NCBI GenBank assembly: GCA_035555975.1 | Contig: DATMFV010000100.1 | Span: 1 to 64,000 of the forward strand | DNA: 64,000 bases | Source of the DNA: DATMFV01 sp035555975 | GTDB lineage: Bacteria > Verrucomicrobiota > Verrucomicrobiia > Chthoniobacterales > Chthoniobacteraceae | Reading direction: 5' to 3' | Shown: one piece after another, positions 1 to 6,912 of the stretch | How the letters are laid out: every line of letters begins with the position of its first letter | How positions within the stretch are numbered: the stretch's first letter is position 1 | Made by a program: the position numbers and the translations under genes | Notes under the pieces: model-generated | The model's input: the letters and a program-made list of their open reading frames with translations, nothing else | The model's database searches: none | What the model was told of the DNA's origin: nothing

Positions 1-43
1 GGGCCAACCTCTCCAGGGCCAACCTCTCCAGGGCCAACCTCTA
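1..43 (+). repeat. 15-bp perfect tandem repeat encoding pentapeptide units
   Basis: The unit GGGCCAACCTCTCCA occurs twice in full and a third time almost in full (to GGGCCAACCTCTA). Each unit encodes one A-N-L-S-R pentapeptide. Identity at the nucleotide level, including third positions, points to recent slippage or expansion. Confidence 0.85.
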
Positions 44-383
44 CGCCATCAAGGGCGACTTCTTCGAAATCCTCCTCAACGCCCCCGCCGAAGTCGCCGG
101 GCTCAAGGCCGCGCTGATCGCCGGCGAAGTGGACGGCTCTACTTACTTCGGGGATTGTTGTTGCCTTGTCGGAACACTCGCTCGTGTTTCCGGCGTCGCG
201 CACGATGACATTCCCGGCATCACACCAGACGCCAGCCGCCCGGCAGAACGCTGGTTCCTCGCGATCCGCAAGGGCAACACGCCGGAAAACAATGCCGTTG
301 CAAAGCTCACCCTGGAATGGATCGAAGAGTTCCAGGCGAAAATCGGGCACGCCGTCAAGGTGCATCAACCAAAGGAAGCCTAA
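3..383 (+). CDS. Pentapeptide-repeat phage protein, 5'-truncated by window edge
   Basis: The reading frame is open from the window edge, so the N-terminus is missing. The visible part begins with three A-N-L-S/Y-x pentapeptide units (right-handed quadrilateral beta-helix type). A compact C-terminal region of about 100 residues follows, with a Cys triplet and a Pro/Arg/Trp-rich stretch (RPAERWFLAIRKG). From memory, pentapeptide proteins encoded beside phage recombination genes often carry such a tail; I know no biochemical role. The stop codon at 381-383 lies 2 nt before the GTG of the next gene, so the two are probably cotranscribed. An ATG at 129 exists, but the conserved repeats upstream show it is not the start. 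Confidence 0.75.
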   Translation, partial: ANLSRANLSRANLYAIKGDFFEILLNAPAEVAGLKAALIAGEVDGSTYFGDCCCLVGTLARVSGVAHDDIPGITPDASRPAERWFLAIRKGNTPENNAVAKLTLEWIEEFQAKIGHAVKVHQPKEA

Positions 384-385
384 CC

Positions 386-1438
386 GTGTCAAACCTTCTA
401 CCAATCGAGCGCGCCCTCGCCCATCTTGACGCGCTCCCGCTCGACTACGATCTTGCCAAGGCTCGCGCGCTGATAGTCGGCTACGATCTCCGGTGGCGAG
501 GAAAGTACGCGGGCTACGCTGTGATCAGCGTGGAAGAGGAGTTCCGTTTTCCGCTCCTCAACCCGCAGACCGAAGGCATGTCGAAGACCTTCGACGAAGG
601 CGGAAAGATCGACGCGGTTTTGCAGCATCGCGCCAGTGATCGCTACCTTGTGCTTGAGCACAAGACAACGTCGGAGTCCGTCGCACCGGATAGCGACTAT
701 TGGCACCGCCTCGCAATGGACACGCAAAGCAGCAAGTACATTCTCGCCCTCAAGCAAAGGGGCCTGGACGTCGGAAACCTGCTTCATGACGTGATCAAAA
801 AGCCTGGATCGCGCCCCCGACAGATTCCAACCCTGGACAGCGACGGCGTGAAGATCGTGCTCGATGCCAACGGCGAGCGGGTGCGGACAAAGGATGGAAA
901 AAAGTGGCGTGAGAGCGCCAGCCCGGCAGACGGTTACGTCTTGCAATCGCAGACCGAAACCCCGGAAGAATACGGCGCACGGCTCGAAGAAGAGATTACG
1001 GGCGATCTTGATGCCTACTTCGCGCAACGTGAGGTTCCCCGCCTTGACGCTGACCTCCTGGAATACATGGGTGATGCCTGGGCGCAATCCCAGCAAATAC
1101 TTCACTACCGCCGGGGAAACCTCTGGCCCAGGAACCCGAGCGCGTGCTCGATGTTCGGCCAGTGTGAGTTCTACGAACTTTGCACCGGGCGGGCATCGGT
1201 CGACGGTATCCGCTACCGTCAAAAGGCGCGGAAGCATAGCGAACTGGAAATGGAAGAGGGAGAGAAAGAGCTTCTGACAAACTCCCGTTTGACGGCTCTC
1301 CGCAAGTGCGCCAGATACCACTATCACCGCTACGAAAATCCGATCGAGCCGACCAAGGAAGAGAGCGAAGCCCTTCGGTTCGGAACGCTCATGCACAAGG
1401 CGTTTGAAATTTATTTCAGGTCGATGATGATCGACTAA
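386..1438 (+). CDS. Circularly permuted Fe-S PD-(D/E)XK (RecB/Cas4-like) nuclease
   Basis: 350-residue nuclease, probably the 5'-3' exonuclease of the phage recombination module. The GTG at 386 is chosen because AAAGGAAG sits 8 nt upstream. Catalytic residues are visible as D76 (GGKIDAV) and E91-H-K93 (LVLEHKTT), with Q114 behind. Three cysteines spaced C254-x5-C260-x5-C266 match the C-terminal part of the Fe-S staple of AddB/Cas4/Dna2 nucleases. Residues 296-345 then contain the region that normally begins such proteins: SRLTALRKC (C308, the fourth cluster ligand) and the RecB motif I RFGTLMHKAFE (H337). The order is therefore reversed relative to the family, with the old C-terminus running into the old N-terminus (residues about 287-296) without a stop. 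The downstream neighbours encode a Sak4-like ATPase and an SSB-like protein, the usual partners. The nuclease call is secure; the permutation is read from motif order. Confidence 0.8.
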   Translation: MSNLLPIERALAHLDALPLDYDLAKARALIVGYDLRWRGKYAGYAVISVEEEFRFPLLNPQTEGMSKTFDEGGKIDAVLQHRASDRYLVLEHKTTSESVAPDSDYWHRLAMDTQSSKYILALKQRGLDVGNLLHDVIKKPGSRPRQIPTLDSDGVKIVLDANGERVRTKDGKKWRESASPADGYVLQSQTETPEEYGARLEEEITGDLDAYFAQREVPRLDADLLEYMGDAWAQSQQILHYRRGNLWPRNPSACSMFGQCEFYELCTGRASVDGIRYRQKARKHSELEMEEGEKELLTNSRLTALRKCARYHYHRYENPIEPTKEESEALRFGTLMHKAFEIYFRSMMID

Positions 1439-1444
1439 CAGCTT

Positions 1445-1541
1445 TTGATCCGGTCATGGGTAAATAGTGCGCCGCTGGCAAAACGGTAGTTATTTTCATC
1501 CACCCGCCCCGTAACCAAATAAAAGCAGGGCACCGGATCAA
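1445..1541 (+). repeat. 10-bp inverted repeat closing a 97-nt element
   Basis: TTGATCCGGT at 1445-1454 is perfectly complementary to ACCGGATCAA at 1532-1541. The 77 nt between could be a structured RNA domain or a protein-binding loop. I found no rho-independent U-run after it. Confidence 0.5.
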
Positions 1542-1654
1542 TCCCATCACTACAAAGAAAGGAGGGTATCTATATGTAAGCTCAACTCAACGTGTGTTGA
1601 TTTCATGACCCATAGAACCTTGCCGGTGGGTGGTTAAACCGGACCTTTTCAAAA

Positions 1655-1806
1655 TGCGAGCGGCGGCGTGGGCGGAGCAACACGCAAACCGAAAATATGA
1701 CGGCAACCTATGCCGAGGAAGAAAGGAGTGTCCCCGCTATCGGCTTTGTGCGGGAGACCTGTCTAGCGGTACTAACCGTGGCCGGTTCGACTCCGGCCCG
1801 CTCGCA
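1655..1806 (+). ncRNA. tRNA-like structured RNA with 8-9 bp acceptor-type stem
   Basis: TGCGAGCGG (1655-1663) pairs perfectly with CCGCTCGCA (1798-1806). Directly inside the 3' strand is a canonical T-arm: GCCGG, loop TTCGACT, CCGGC (1781-1797). Before that is a small hairpin, CGGT-ACTA-ACCG (1767-1778), where a long variable arm would be. GCGTG/CACGC (1666-1670 with 1681-1685) could be a D-arm. The span of about 152 nt is too long for a plain tRNA, and I could not place an anticodon arm. The 8+5 bp acceptor/T geometry resembles tRNA-Sec, but no TCA anticodon is evident. It may be a degenerate or insertion-bearing phage tRNA, or a tRNA mimic. Confidence 0.4.
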
Positions 1807-1844
1807 CCCTTTTAATCCACCAAACCAACAGAACAGAAAACACC

Positions 1845-2276
1845 ATGTCTATTACAGCAACCCAACTTAAATACGCTAGGGAGCGAATCTACCAGATCGC
1901 TGAAACGAAGACCCGGCAATTCATCAACGCGCTTCCGCCAGTTCCTGATTTCGACAACGAAATTGAAAAACGCATTGACTCTGGCACGGCGAAGCTTCGC
2001 GCCAAAGAGGCCATTCTTAGCGCTTATCAACGGTCGGGCCGTCGCTATATCGAAATCGAAAAGGTGTTCGATTTCGGAGACCTCAAAGAACGATGCCAGG
2101 CTGCCAACAACCTGCATCAATCGCAGAGGGAAGAAATCAAGCGGAAGGTTTCCCGTCGCGCAAACCGCATCATCGACGATCTCGTCACCGGCAAGCAAAC
2201 CGACTTAAGCATCGCCATTGATGCGATGCTTAAACTTAACAGCGTCGACGTGAGCGGCGAAGGAGGCGAAGAGTAA
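1845..2276 (+). CDS. Hypothetical phage protein, charged and mainly helical
   Basis: 143 residues, not recognised. The composition is rich in Lys, Arg, Glu and Ala with predicted long helices, no Cys and no membrane segment. It is first in the run after the non-coding stretch. Its TAA overlaps the ATG of the Sak4-like ATPase gene by one base, so it is translationally coupled and probably belongs to the recombination module, perhaps as an accessory or regulator. No function is claimed. Confidence 0.7.
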   Translation: MSITATQLKYARERIYQIAETKTRQFINALPPVPDFDNEIEKRIDSGTAKLRAKEAILSAYQRSGRRYIEIEKVFDFGDLKERCQAANNLHQSQREEIKRKVSRRANRIIDDLVTGKQTDLSIAIDAMLKLNSVDVSGEGGEE

Positions 2277-3208
2277 TGAGCTACCTTTCCAAGATCAAAA
2301 AAGGAGTCGTCGACCTGCCGCCGCGCGTGGTTCTCTCCGGGCCGGAAGGCATCGGGAAATCTACCTTCGGCGCGAACGCTCCCGATCCGCTGTTCATTGC
2401 AGCCGAAGACGGCTTGACCGGGCTTGAGCACATCAACCGGTTCACGCCGGGCGACTACAAGGAACTCGTCGGTTTCCTGGACGACATCGAAGCCGCCGCA
2501 ACGGTAGCGTTTAAGACGCTGGTACTTGACACCGCTGACTGGCTCGAACGCTTGATTCAGGGCCATTGCTGCAAGCGCGACAAAAAGGCTAACATCGAAG
2601 CCTACGGTTACGGGAAAGGCTATAACATTGTCTTGCCGGAACTGGTCGATTTGCTGGCAAAGCTCGATAGCATCCGGCACAAGCACAAAATCGCGATCAT
2701 CATTCTTTCGCACGTCCATATCAAGAATCACACGCCTCCCGGCGGCGATCCGTTCGACCGGTACGAAATGAAGGGTCACAAACATTTCACAGGCATCCTC
2801 CGCGAATGGCCGGATGCTTGCCTCTTCGCCGTCTATGAAACCTTCAAGACCGAAGATAGCGATGGTCACAAGAAGGTAATCGGCGGGGACCGGATCATGC
2901 ACACAAGCTGGGCACCTGGCTGGGATGCGAAGAACCGTTACAACCTGCCGGAAACCCTCCCTCTCGATAAGGATCGCGGCTTCTTCGCTTTCCTGGAGGC
3001 GGTCGACGAGCATCGCAACCAGCCGGTCGCTGAACCTACCGAAGATGAGCTTCGGCACAAAATTGTCAACCTGGCTCCGCTCGCAACCTACAAGGACGAA
3101 GAGGAGAAGCAGAAAACAATCAACTGGCTGGCCACTATTGAAACTCAACCCAAAGACAAGCTTAAACAGGTCTTGAAGTGGCTGCAAAACCTTGTCGACA
3201 AAGAATAA
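2276..3208 (+). CDS. Sak4-like RecA-fold ATPase (phage recombinase)
   Basis: 310 residues. Walker A is SGPEGIGKST at about 21-30 and Walker B is TLVLDTAD at about 81-88, the layout of the AAA_24/Sak4 family of phage single-strand annealing or strand-exchange ATPases. Homologues work with a dedicated SSB, and an SSB-like gene follows 6 nt downstream. The C-terminal third (about 240-310) is charged and helical. Start ATG 2276 overlaps the previous stop. A general phage P-loop nucleotide-binding protein is the fallback annotation. Confidence 0.75.
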   Translation: MSYLSKIKKGVVDLPPRVVLSGPEGIGKSTFGANAPDPLFIAAEDGLTGLEHINRFTPGDYKELVGFLDDIEAAATVAFKTLVLDTADWLERLIQGHCCKRDKKANIEAYGYGKGYNIVLPELVDLLAKLDSIRHKHKIAIIILSHVHIKNHTPPGGDPFDRYEMKGHKHFTGILREWPDACLFAVYETFKTEDSDGHKKVIGGDRIMHTSWAPGWDAKNRYNLPETLPLDKDRGFFAFLEAVDEHRNQPVAEPTEDELRHKIVNLAPLATYKDEEEKQKTINWLATIETQPKDKLKQVLKWLQNLVDKE

Positions 3209-3214
3209 ATCATC

Positions 3215-3733
3215 ATGAGCAAATACATTGATGCAGTCGGGAAATTCCGCTGCAAAGTCACCGAACCCGAAGCCGGTTGGCTCGGGGAGAGCGAAAAGGG
3301 AACCCCCTACATTCAGATTCCCGTTGTCGTGGACGAAGAAGGGAGCGACCAGAACGGAAACACCGGCGTTTACTATGCCTACCTTTCCGACAAGACGATT
3401 GACCGCACCGTCAAAGACCTTAACGAAGTCTTCGGCTGGGACGGCGATCTTAACGCCCTGGCCGGCGGTCAACAAACCTTTGCCGGCATGGAGTGCTCTA
3501 TTGTCACCGAAAGCGATGAGTACGAAGGTAAGGAGAAAATCAAGATCAAGTTCTTGAACTCTCCCAACCGCGCGGCTGAGCGCCTTTCGCAAGACAAGGT
3601 GAGCAGCTTGATTGCTCGCCTCAACAGTCGAACGAAAGCCGTTGCTAAAGCGGCTGGCAGCGCCGCCCCGGCGAAGCCCGCCGCAAAAACTCCCCAGAAG
3701 CCCGCGCCCGAAAAGGTCGACGCGCCCTTCTGA
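3215..3733 (+). CDS. Single-stranded DNA-binding-like phage protein
   Basis: 172 residues. The N-terminal 130 residues are beta-rich with an OB-fold-like alternation (for example YIDAVGKFRCKVTEPEAGWL). From about residue 145 there is an Ala/Pro/Lys-rich flexible linker ending in the acidic-aromatic tip VDAPF. That organisation (core, disordered linker, D-x-P-F tip) is the hallmark of bacterial SSB, whose tip recruits partner proteins. The position directly behind a Sak4-like ATPase supports the call; sequence similarity to classical SSB is not obvious to me. Confidence 0.55.
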   Translation: MSKYIDAVGKFRCKVTEPEAGWLGESEKGTPYIQIPVVVDEEGSDQNGNTGVYYAYLSDKTIDRTVKDLNEVFGWDGDLNALAGGQQTFAGMECSIVTESDEYEGKEKIKIKFLNSPNRAAERLSQDKVSSLIARLNSRTKAVAKAAGSAAPAKPAAKTPQKPAPEKVDAPF

Positions 3734-3764
3734 TCAATCAACCACAAGAAACCAGTATAGCTAA

Positions 3765-4463
3765 ATGAGCACTGAATTGCCTACCAGCACGATTGAACGT
3801 AAGAACCTGGAATACAGGTTCACCAACGACGAGCTTCTTCATATTGCGAAGAAGGCCGCCGAAGAACAGACCCGTCTCAAGTCCCTTGAGGAATCGAAGA
3901 AGATGGTCATGGACGAATGGAAGGCGAAGCTTTCCGCGTGCCAGGCCGAAATCACCAACCTTTCGAACAAGGTCACTTCTGGAATCGAGTACCGGGACTA
4001 TGATTGTCCGGTCACGTACAACGACCCGAAGAAAGGCATGAAGACCTGCCGCCATCCAGACACCGGAGAGGTCGTCTACGTCAAGGAAATGACTCAAGGC
4101 GAGGTCGACAAGACCTCACAAGCCGTCATGGACTTCGACGACGAGCCCGATGCCCCGGCCACCGAAGACAAGAACGCCGATGCCGTCGATGCGGAATTTA
4201 CGACGATCAATGAGTTTCCCGCGTTGGTGGAGTCGACGGAAAGCGAACCCGAACCCGAAGCGCCGGAACCGGAGACCCCGGAAGGAAAAGCCGCGCCGAA
4301 GAAGCCGAAGGCCAAGCGCACCCGGAAGCCGAAAGCGAAGGCCGACGCCGACCCCGCACCGGAAGAAGACGAGCCCGAAGACGTTTCGTCCGCCTCTACG
4401 AAGGTCGAGCCCATCGACGAAGAACCCGAAGACCTCGACGAAAGCCCGTCCGCCCCGTTCTAA
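3765..4463 (+). CDS. Hypothetical phage protein with disordered tail and SSB-like tip
   Basis: 232 residues. Residues 1-70 look like a coiled coil (Glu/Lys/Leu-rich), 70-125 like a small folded unit, and 130-232 are Glu/Pro/Lys-rich and disordered, ending in DESPSAPF. The tip resembles that of the preceding SSB-like protein and of bacterial SSB (DIPF), suggesting that it binds or competes for the same partners. It lies between the SSB-like gene and rusA. Function unknown. Confidence 0.65.
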   Translation: MSTELPTSTIERKNLEYRFTNDELLHIAKKAAEEQTRLKSLEESKKMVMDEWKAKLSACQAEITNLSNKVTSGIEYRDYDCPVTYNDPKKGMKTCRHPDTGEVVYVKEMTQGEVDKTSQAVMDFDDEPDAPATEDKNADAVDAEFTTINEFPALVESTESEPEPEAPEPETPEGKAAPKKPKAKRTRKPKAKADADPAPEEDEPEDVSSASTKVEPIDEEPEDLDESPSAPF

Positions 4464-4512
4464 CCAATCGCACCACCCCGGCAAGGTCCGATCCCTTGCC
4501 CTCTCCATCCCT

Positions 4513-4971
4513 ATGATTCAATTTTTTATTCCCGGCCCGCCTCCCCGCGTCACGAAGCAGATGAAGAAAACCATCTTCGCCCGTGGCCGCGTGATGCACA
4601 TCGACACGCCCGAACTCAAGGAAGCCACATCATTCCTTCAAGAGAAAATGCTACCCTTTCGCCCGCGCACACCGCTCGCCGGCCCGGTCAAGCTGATTGT
4701 TGTATGGGTCTTCCCGCACCTTAAAGGCGTGGGTAAGGCGACCCGCGAGAGCATTATCTACAAAGACACCGCGCCCGACCTGGGCAACATGGAAAAGCTC
4801 TTCGCTGACGTGATGGAAGACATGGGCTTCTTTGCGAATGACGGCCAGGTCTCAACCGAAGGCCTGGTGAAAGTGTGGGGGCCGACACCCGGAATCGCCG
4901 TGTCAGCCCATGAAATTAAAGGCCCGGTCGAAGAATGGGTCACCGACTTGATTCAGGAGGTTGCACGATGA
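4513..4971 (+). CDS. rusA: RusA-family Holliday junction resolvase
   Basis: 152 residues, close to the usual 120-150. The start FFIPGPPPRVTKQ and the block APDLGNMEKLFADVMEDMGF...NDGQV match the RusA fold, where P-D-x-D-N and D-D-x-Q-V carry the metal-binding aspartates. Here the second Asp of the first motif is Gly and the first Asp of the second motif is Asn, so activity is uncertain. Start ATG 4513 is chosen because the fold begins there; upstream sequence is the preceding gene in another frame. Its TGA overlaps the next ATG (ATGA). Confidence 0.7.
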   Translation: MIQFFIPGPPPRVTKQMKKTIFARGRVMHIDTPELKEATSFLQEKMLPFRPRTPLAGPVKLIVVWVFPHLKGVGKATRESIIYKDTAPDLGNMEKLFADVMEDMGFFANDGQVSTEGLVKVWGPTPGIAVSAHEIKGPVEEWVTDLIQEVAR

Positions 4972-5840
4972 ATCTTTCAGTTCCTTACCGTTACCTTAAA
5001 GCACTCGCCTGTCTCTGCCGGAAGGACAAATGCCGACCGGCCCTTAGCGGGATACTGATCGAGATTGCCGAACCGAACGTGTTTCTTGTTGCTACGGATG
5101 GGATGCGATTGGGGGTTATCTCGATGCCGATTGGAAGCGTAGCGCTCAAGCTGAACAAGAAAGACGAGCGGAGAACGTTCATTGTGCCGCTCTCCGTTGT
5201 TGATCGGCTTCATCAACTGGATGGCTATTCACCAATAGCTATGATTGTCATCAAAAAGATGGATGTTTCAATCTCGATAGGCGATCGTTCTGGAGATGAT
5301 GGGTGCGCAAGTTTCGGAAAGCTGATCGATGGGGGCTTCCCGTATTGGCGTCAAGTGTTTGCTCCGTTTGAGGTTGAGCCGCTGGGGAGCGCGATAGTCG
5401 ACCCGATCCTTGTTCGTGGTTTTGGGAAGGTCGGAACCATCCTTAAAATTGGAGAACAGGCGCGAGGGATGATCTTTTCAAAGCTCAAGCGTCATGAGCA
5501 TTGGGAGCACACCGATACGAACCAAGGCCAAACCCCGGTTGTCATCCGGTTTACCCATGAACCGAACTTCGTCGGCTTGTTGATGCCAATGAAGTCCGAA
5601 GGGATGAACGTTGGTGCCATTGCAGCATTGCCGTACTGGGTCAAATCCGGCCAGGCCGACCGGGCCACTGAAGGCTACACCGAACGGTGGGGTGATCGCG
5701 ACTGGATCGTGCCGCCGGGCGCTCGAATCCTCCACCTCAAGCGGCAAGAGTGGATTCCGGCAGGTGGGATCGGAGAACTATCGGGTCGGGGCATTCTTTA
5801 CCGGATTCCCGCCGACGTGGAAAGCGAGGTGACGAAGTGA
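4968..5840 (+). CDS. DNA polymerase sliding-clamp-like protein (DnaN-type)
   Basis: 290 residues. The N-terminal part has the arrangement of beta-clamp domains (RYLKALACLC...ALSGILIEIAEPNVFLVATDGMRLGVI), with the characteristic A-T-D-G-x-R-L motif of DnaN. It is shorter than bacterial DnaN (about 370), so it may be a two-domain or divergent phage clamp. The start is ATG 4968, overlapping the rusA stop, with AGGAGG 6 nt upstream. The context between resolvase and helicases fits a replication role. No polymerase gene is visible in the window, so the clamp would serve a host or an outlying phage polymerase. Confidence 0.55.
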   Translation: MNLSVPYRYLKALACLCRKDKCRPALSGILIEIAEPNVFLVATDGMRLGVISMPIGSVALKLNKKDERRTFIVPLSVVDRLHQLDGYSPIAMIVIKKMDVSISIGDRSGDDGCASFGKLIDGGFPYWRQVFAPFEVEPLGSAIVDPILVRGFGKVGTILKIGEQARGMIFSKLKRHEHWEHTDTNQGQTPVVIRFTHEPNFVGLLMPMKSEGMNVGAIAALPYWVKSGQADRATEGYTERWGDRDWIVPPGARILHLKRQEWIPAGGIGELSGRGILYRIPADVESEVTK

Positions 5841-6118
5841 GCAAACCGAAGCATACGTCGGGGCCGTTGGAAATCCGGCCCTCCCTAACCGGGAGCGGAA
5901 GAAGCTTCGTTATCTCTAAGAACGGGATGCGCATCGCCCTGTTCGAGCATGAGGCGGACGCTACCCTCTTCGCCTCCGCGCCGGAGATGCTGGAGGCATT
6001 GAAGGCTCTTGTTGGCTGCATCGAGGAAACCGACGTGGACGGGATGACCTGTCACGCGGAGCCGATGACTACAGCGTTTGATGCTATTGCCAAAGCAGAA
6101 GGAAAGGAGGGGAATTAA
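5837..6118 (+). CDS. Small phage protein of the APEML type
   Basis: 93 residues, start GTG 5837 overlapping the preceding TGA (GTGA). It contains LFASAPEMLEALKALV, a motif common in short phage proteins of unknown function that sit among replication genes. Cotranscribed with both neighbours: its TAA overlaps the next ATG. Confidence 0.65.
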   Translation: MSKPKHTSGPLEIRPSLTGSGRSFVISKNGMRIALFEHEADATLFASAPEMLEALKALVGCIEETDVDGMTCHAEPMTTAFDAIAKAEGKEGN

Positions 6119-6336
6119 TGCAAGCAGGAGATAAAGTTAAGTGGGTAGTCACAAAGAGAGGCGTCCGCACAATCGACTTCAGCACACGGTACGGCACGGT
6201 ACTGGAAATCTCGGGTGACTACGCTCGGGTCAAATTGAGAAACAACCACGTGCGACGAGTAGCCCTGCGTTCTCTCCGCTTGGAGAATGAGCGCGGAGCA
6301 TTGACAGAGATGCTTATGGGAAAGGAGCAGTCATGA
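6118..6336 (+). CDS. Hypothetical small basic beta-rich phage protein
   Basis: 72 residues. The sequence DKVKWVVTKRG...YGTVLEISGDYARVKLRN resembles an SH3-like or KOW-type barrel, often nucleic-acid or ribosome associated. It overlaps upstream (TAATG) and downstream (ATGA) genes. The barrel is inferred from strand pattern only. Confidence 0.6.
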   Translation: MQAGDKVKWVVTKRGVRTIDFSTRYGTVLEISGDYARVKLRNNHVRRVALRSLRLENERGALTEMLMGKEQS

Positions 6337-6494
6337 TTTGCCCATCTTGTGACAGCAATGACGAAGATTGCTTCGAGTGCAACGGGTACGGGTGGGTCTG
6401 CGATGACTGCGGGGAAGCCACCAACGAAACCGGCATGGACATCTGCGACGAATGCCACATCCAAAAGCAGAAATCGGAAGGGGGCGTCGCGTGA
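6333..6494 (+). CDS. Small Cys-rich zinc-finger-like protein
   Basis: 53 residues. Four C-x2-C knuckles are visible (CPSC, CFEC, CDDC, CDEC), enough for two zinc sites. It is acidic, so direct DNA binding is less likely than a protein contact. Start ATG 6333 overlaps the previous stop, and the stop overlaps the next GTG (GTGA), so the gene is embedded in the coupled run. Confidence 0.65.
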   Translation: MICPSCDSNDEDCFECNGYGWVCDDCGEATNETGMDICDECHIQKQKSEGGVA

Positions 6495-6697
6495 GGGGAG
6501 CTAAAGCACAAGTTCTGATTTTCGAACCGAGTCTAACCCATTCCGTATGGACGGACTTCTGCTCTCGCCATCGCACAATGAAGGGCCTTGTCGAGGCTCT
6601 TCGAAAGGGCGTTCGCTCGGGTGAATATGTTGGCTATCGGCTGATCACCGTCCACGAAGAGCATATCGGCATAACGTGGGGGAAGAAGTCAACGTGA
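6491..6697 (+). CDS. Hypothetical small phage protein
   Basis: 68 residues from GTG 6491, which overlaps the TGA of the zinc-finger gene. It contains a short acidic/aromatic C-terminal strand region (YRLITVHEEHIGITW). Not recognised. The stop overlaps the GTG of the next gene. Confidence 0.55.
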   Translation: MRGAKAQVLIFEPSLTHSVWTDFCSRHRTMKGLVEALRKGVRSGEYVGYRLITVHEEHIGITWGKKST

Positions 6698-6912
6698 GTG
6701 AAGACGACGCACCTAAAGCGCCGCCAGTTACCCGCTTGCATCAATTCAAGGTCGGCATAGCAAAACAGCGCCGTGATGAATACGGCGATGTCCTGGCCGC
6801 CTGTAACCGATGGCTAGATCAACGCGGCATCTTGAACAATCTACCCAAAAACAACAACTGGCTTTTTGAACGTGGAAAAAACAGCAAGAGACTACCAAAA
6901 CGAGGGGATTGA
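6694..6912 (+). CDS. Hypothetical small phage protein
   Basis: 72 residues from GTG 6694, which overlaps the preceding stop. Basic C-terminus (Lys/Arg-rich). The last 47 nt overlap the start of the helicase gene in another frame. Not recognised. Confidence 0.5.
   Translation: MSEDDAPKAPPVTRLHQFKVGIAKQRRDEYGDVLAACNRWLDQRGILNNLPKNNNWLFERGKNSKRLPKRGD

Larger units (their letters stand above)
1439..1844 (+). other. Non-coding, apparently structured 406-nt stretch
   Basis: No convincing protein gene lies here in an otherwise densely packed phage operon. It contains a 10-bp perfect inverted repeat (1445-1454 with 1532-1541), a ribosome-binding-site-like GGAGGG (1562-1567) followed by an ATG immediately succeeded by TAA (1574-1579), and a second long-range pairing with a T-arm (1655-1806). 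A 61-codon open frame at 1630-1815 has no recognisable features and overlaps the tRNA-like fold, so I do not call it. Confidence 0.5.

Noticed and set aside
1655..1806. Functional tRNA-Sec
   Set aside because: The 8+5 bp geometry and T-loop fit, but no TCA anticodon arm can be placed and the span is about 50 nt too long.
1439..1844. Group I or group II intron between the two halves of the permuted nuclease gene
   Set aside because: I searched for the group I P/Q/R/S core words and a group II domain V and saw neither. Upstream of 386 is a protein-coding pentapeptide gene, leaving no room for a permuted intron half.
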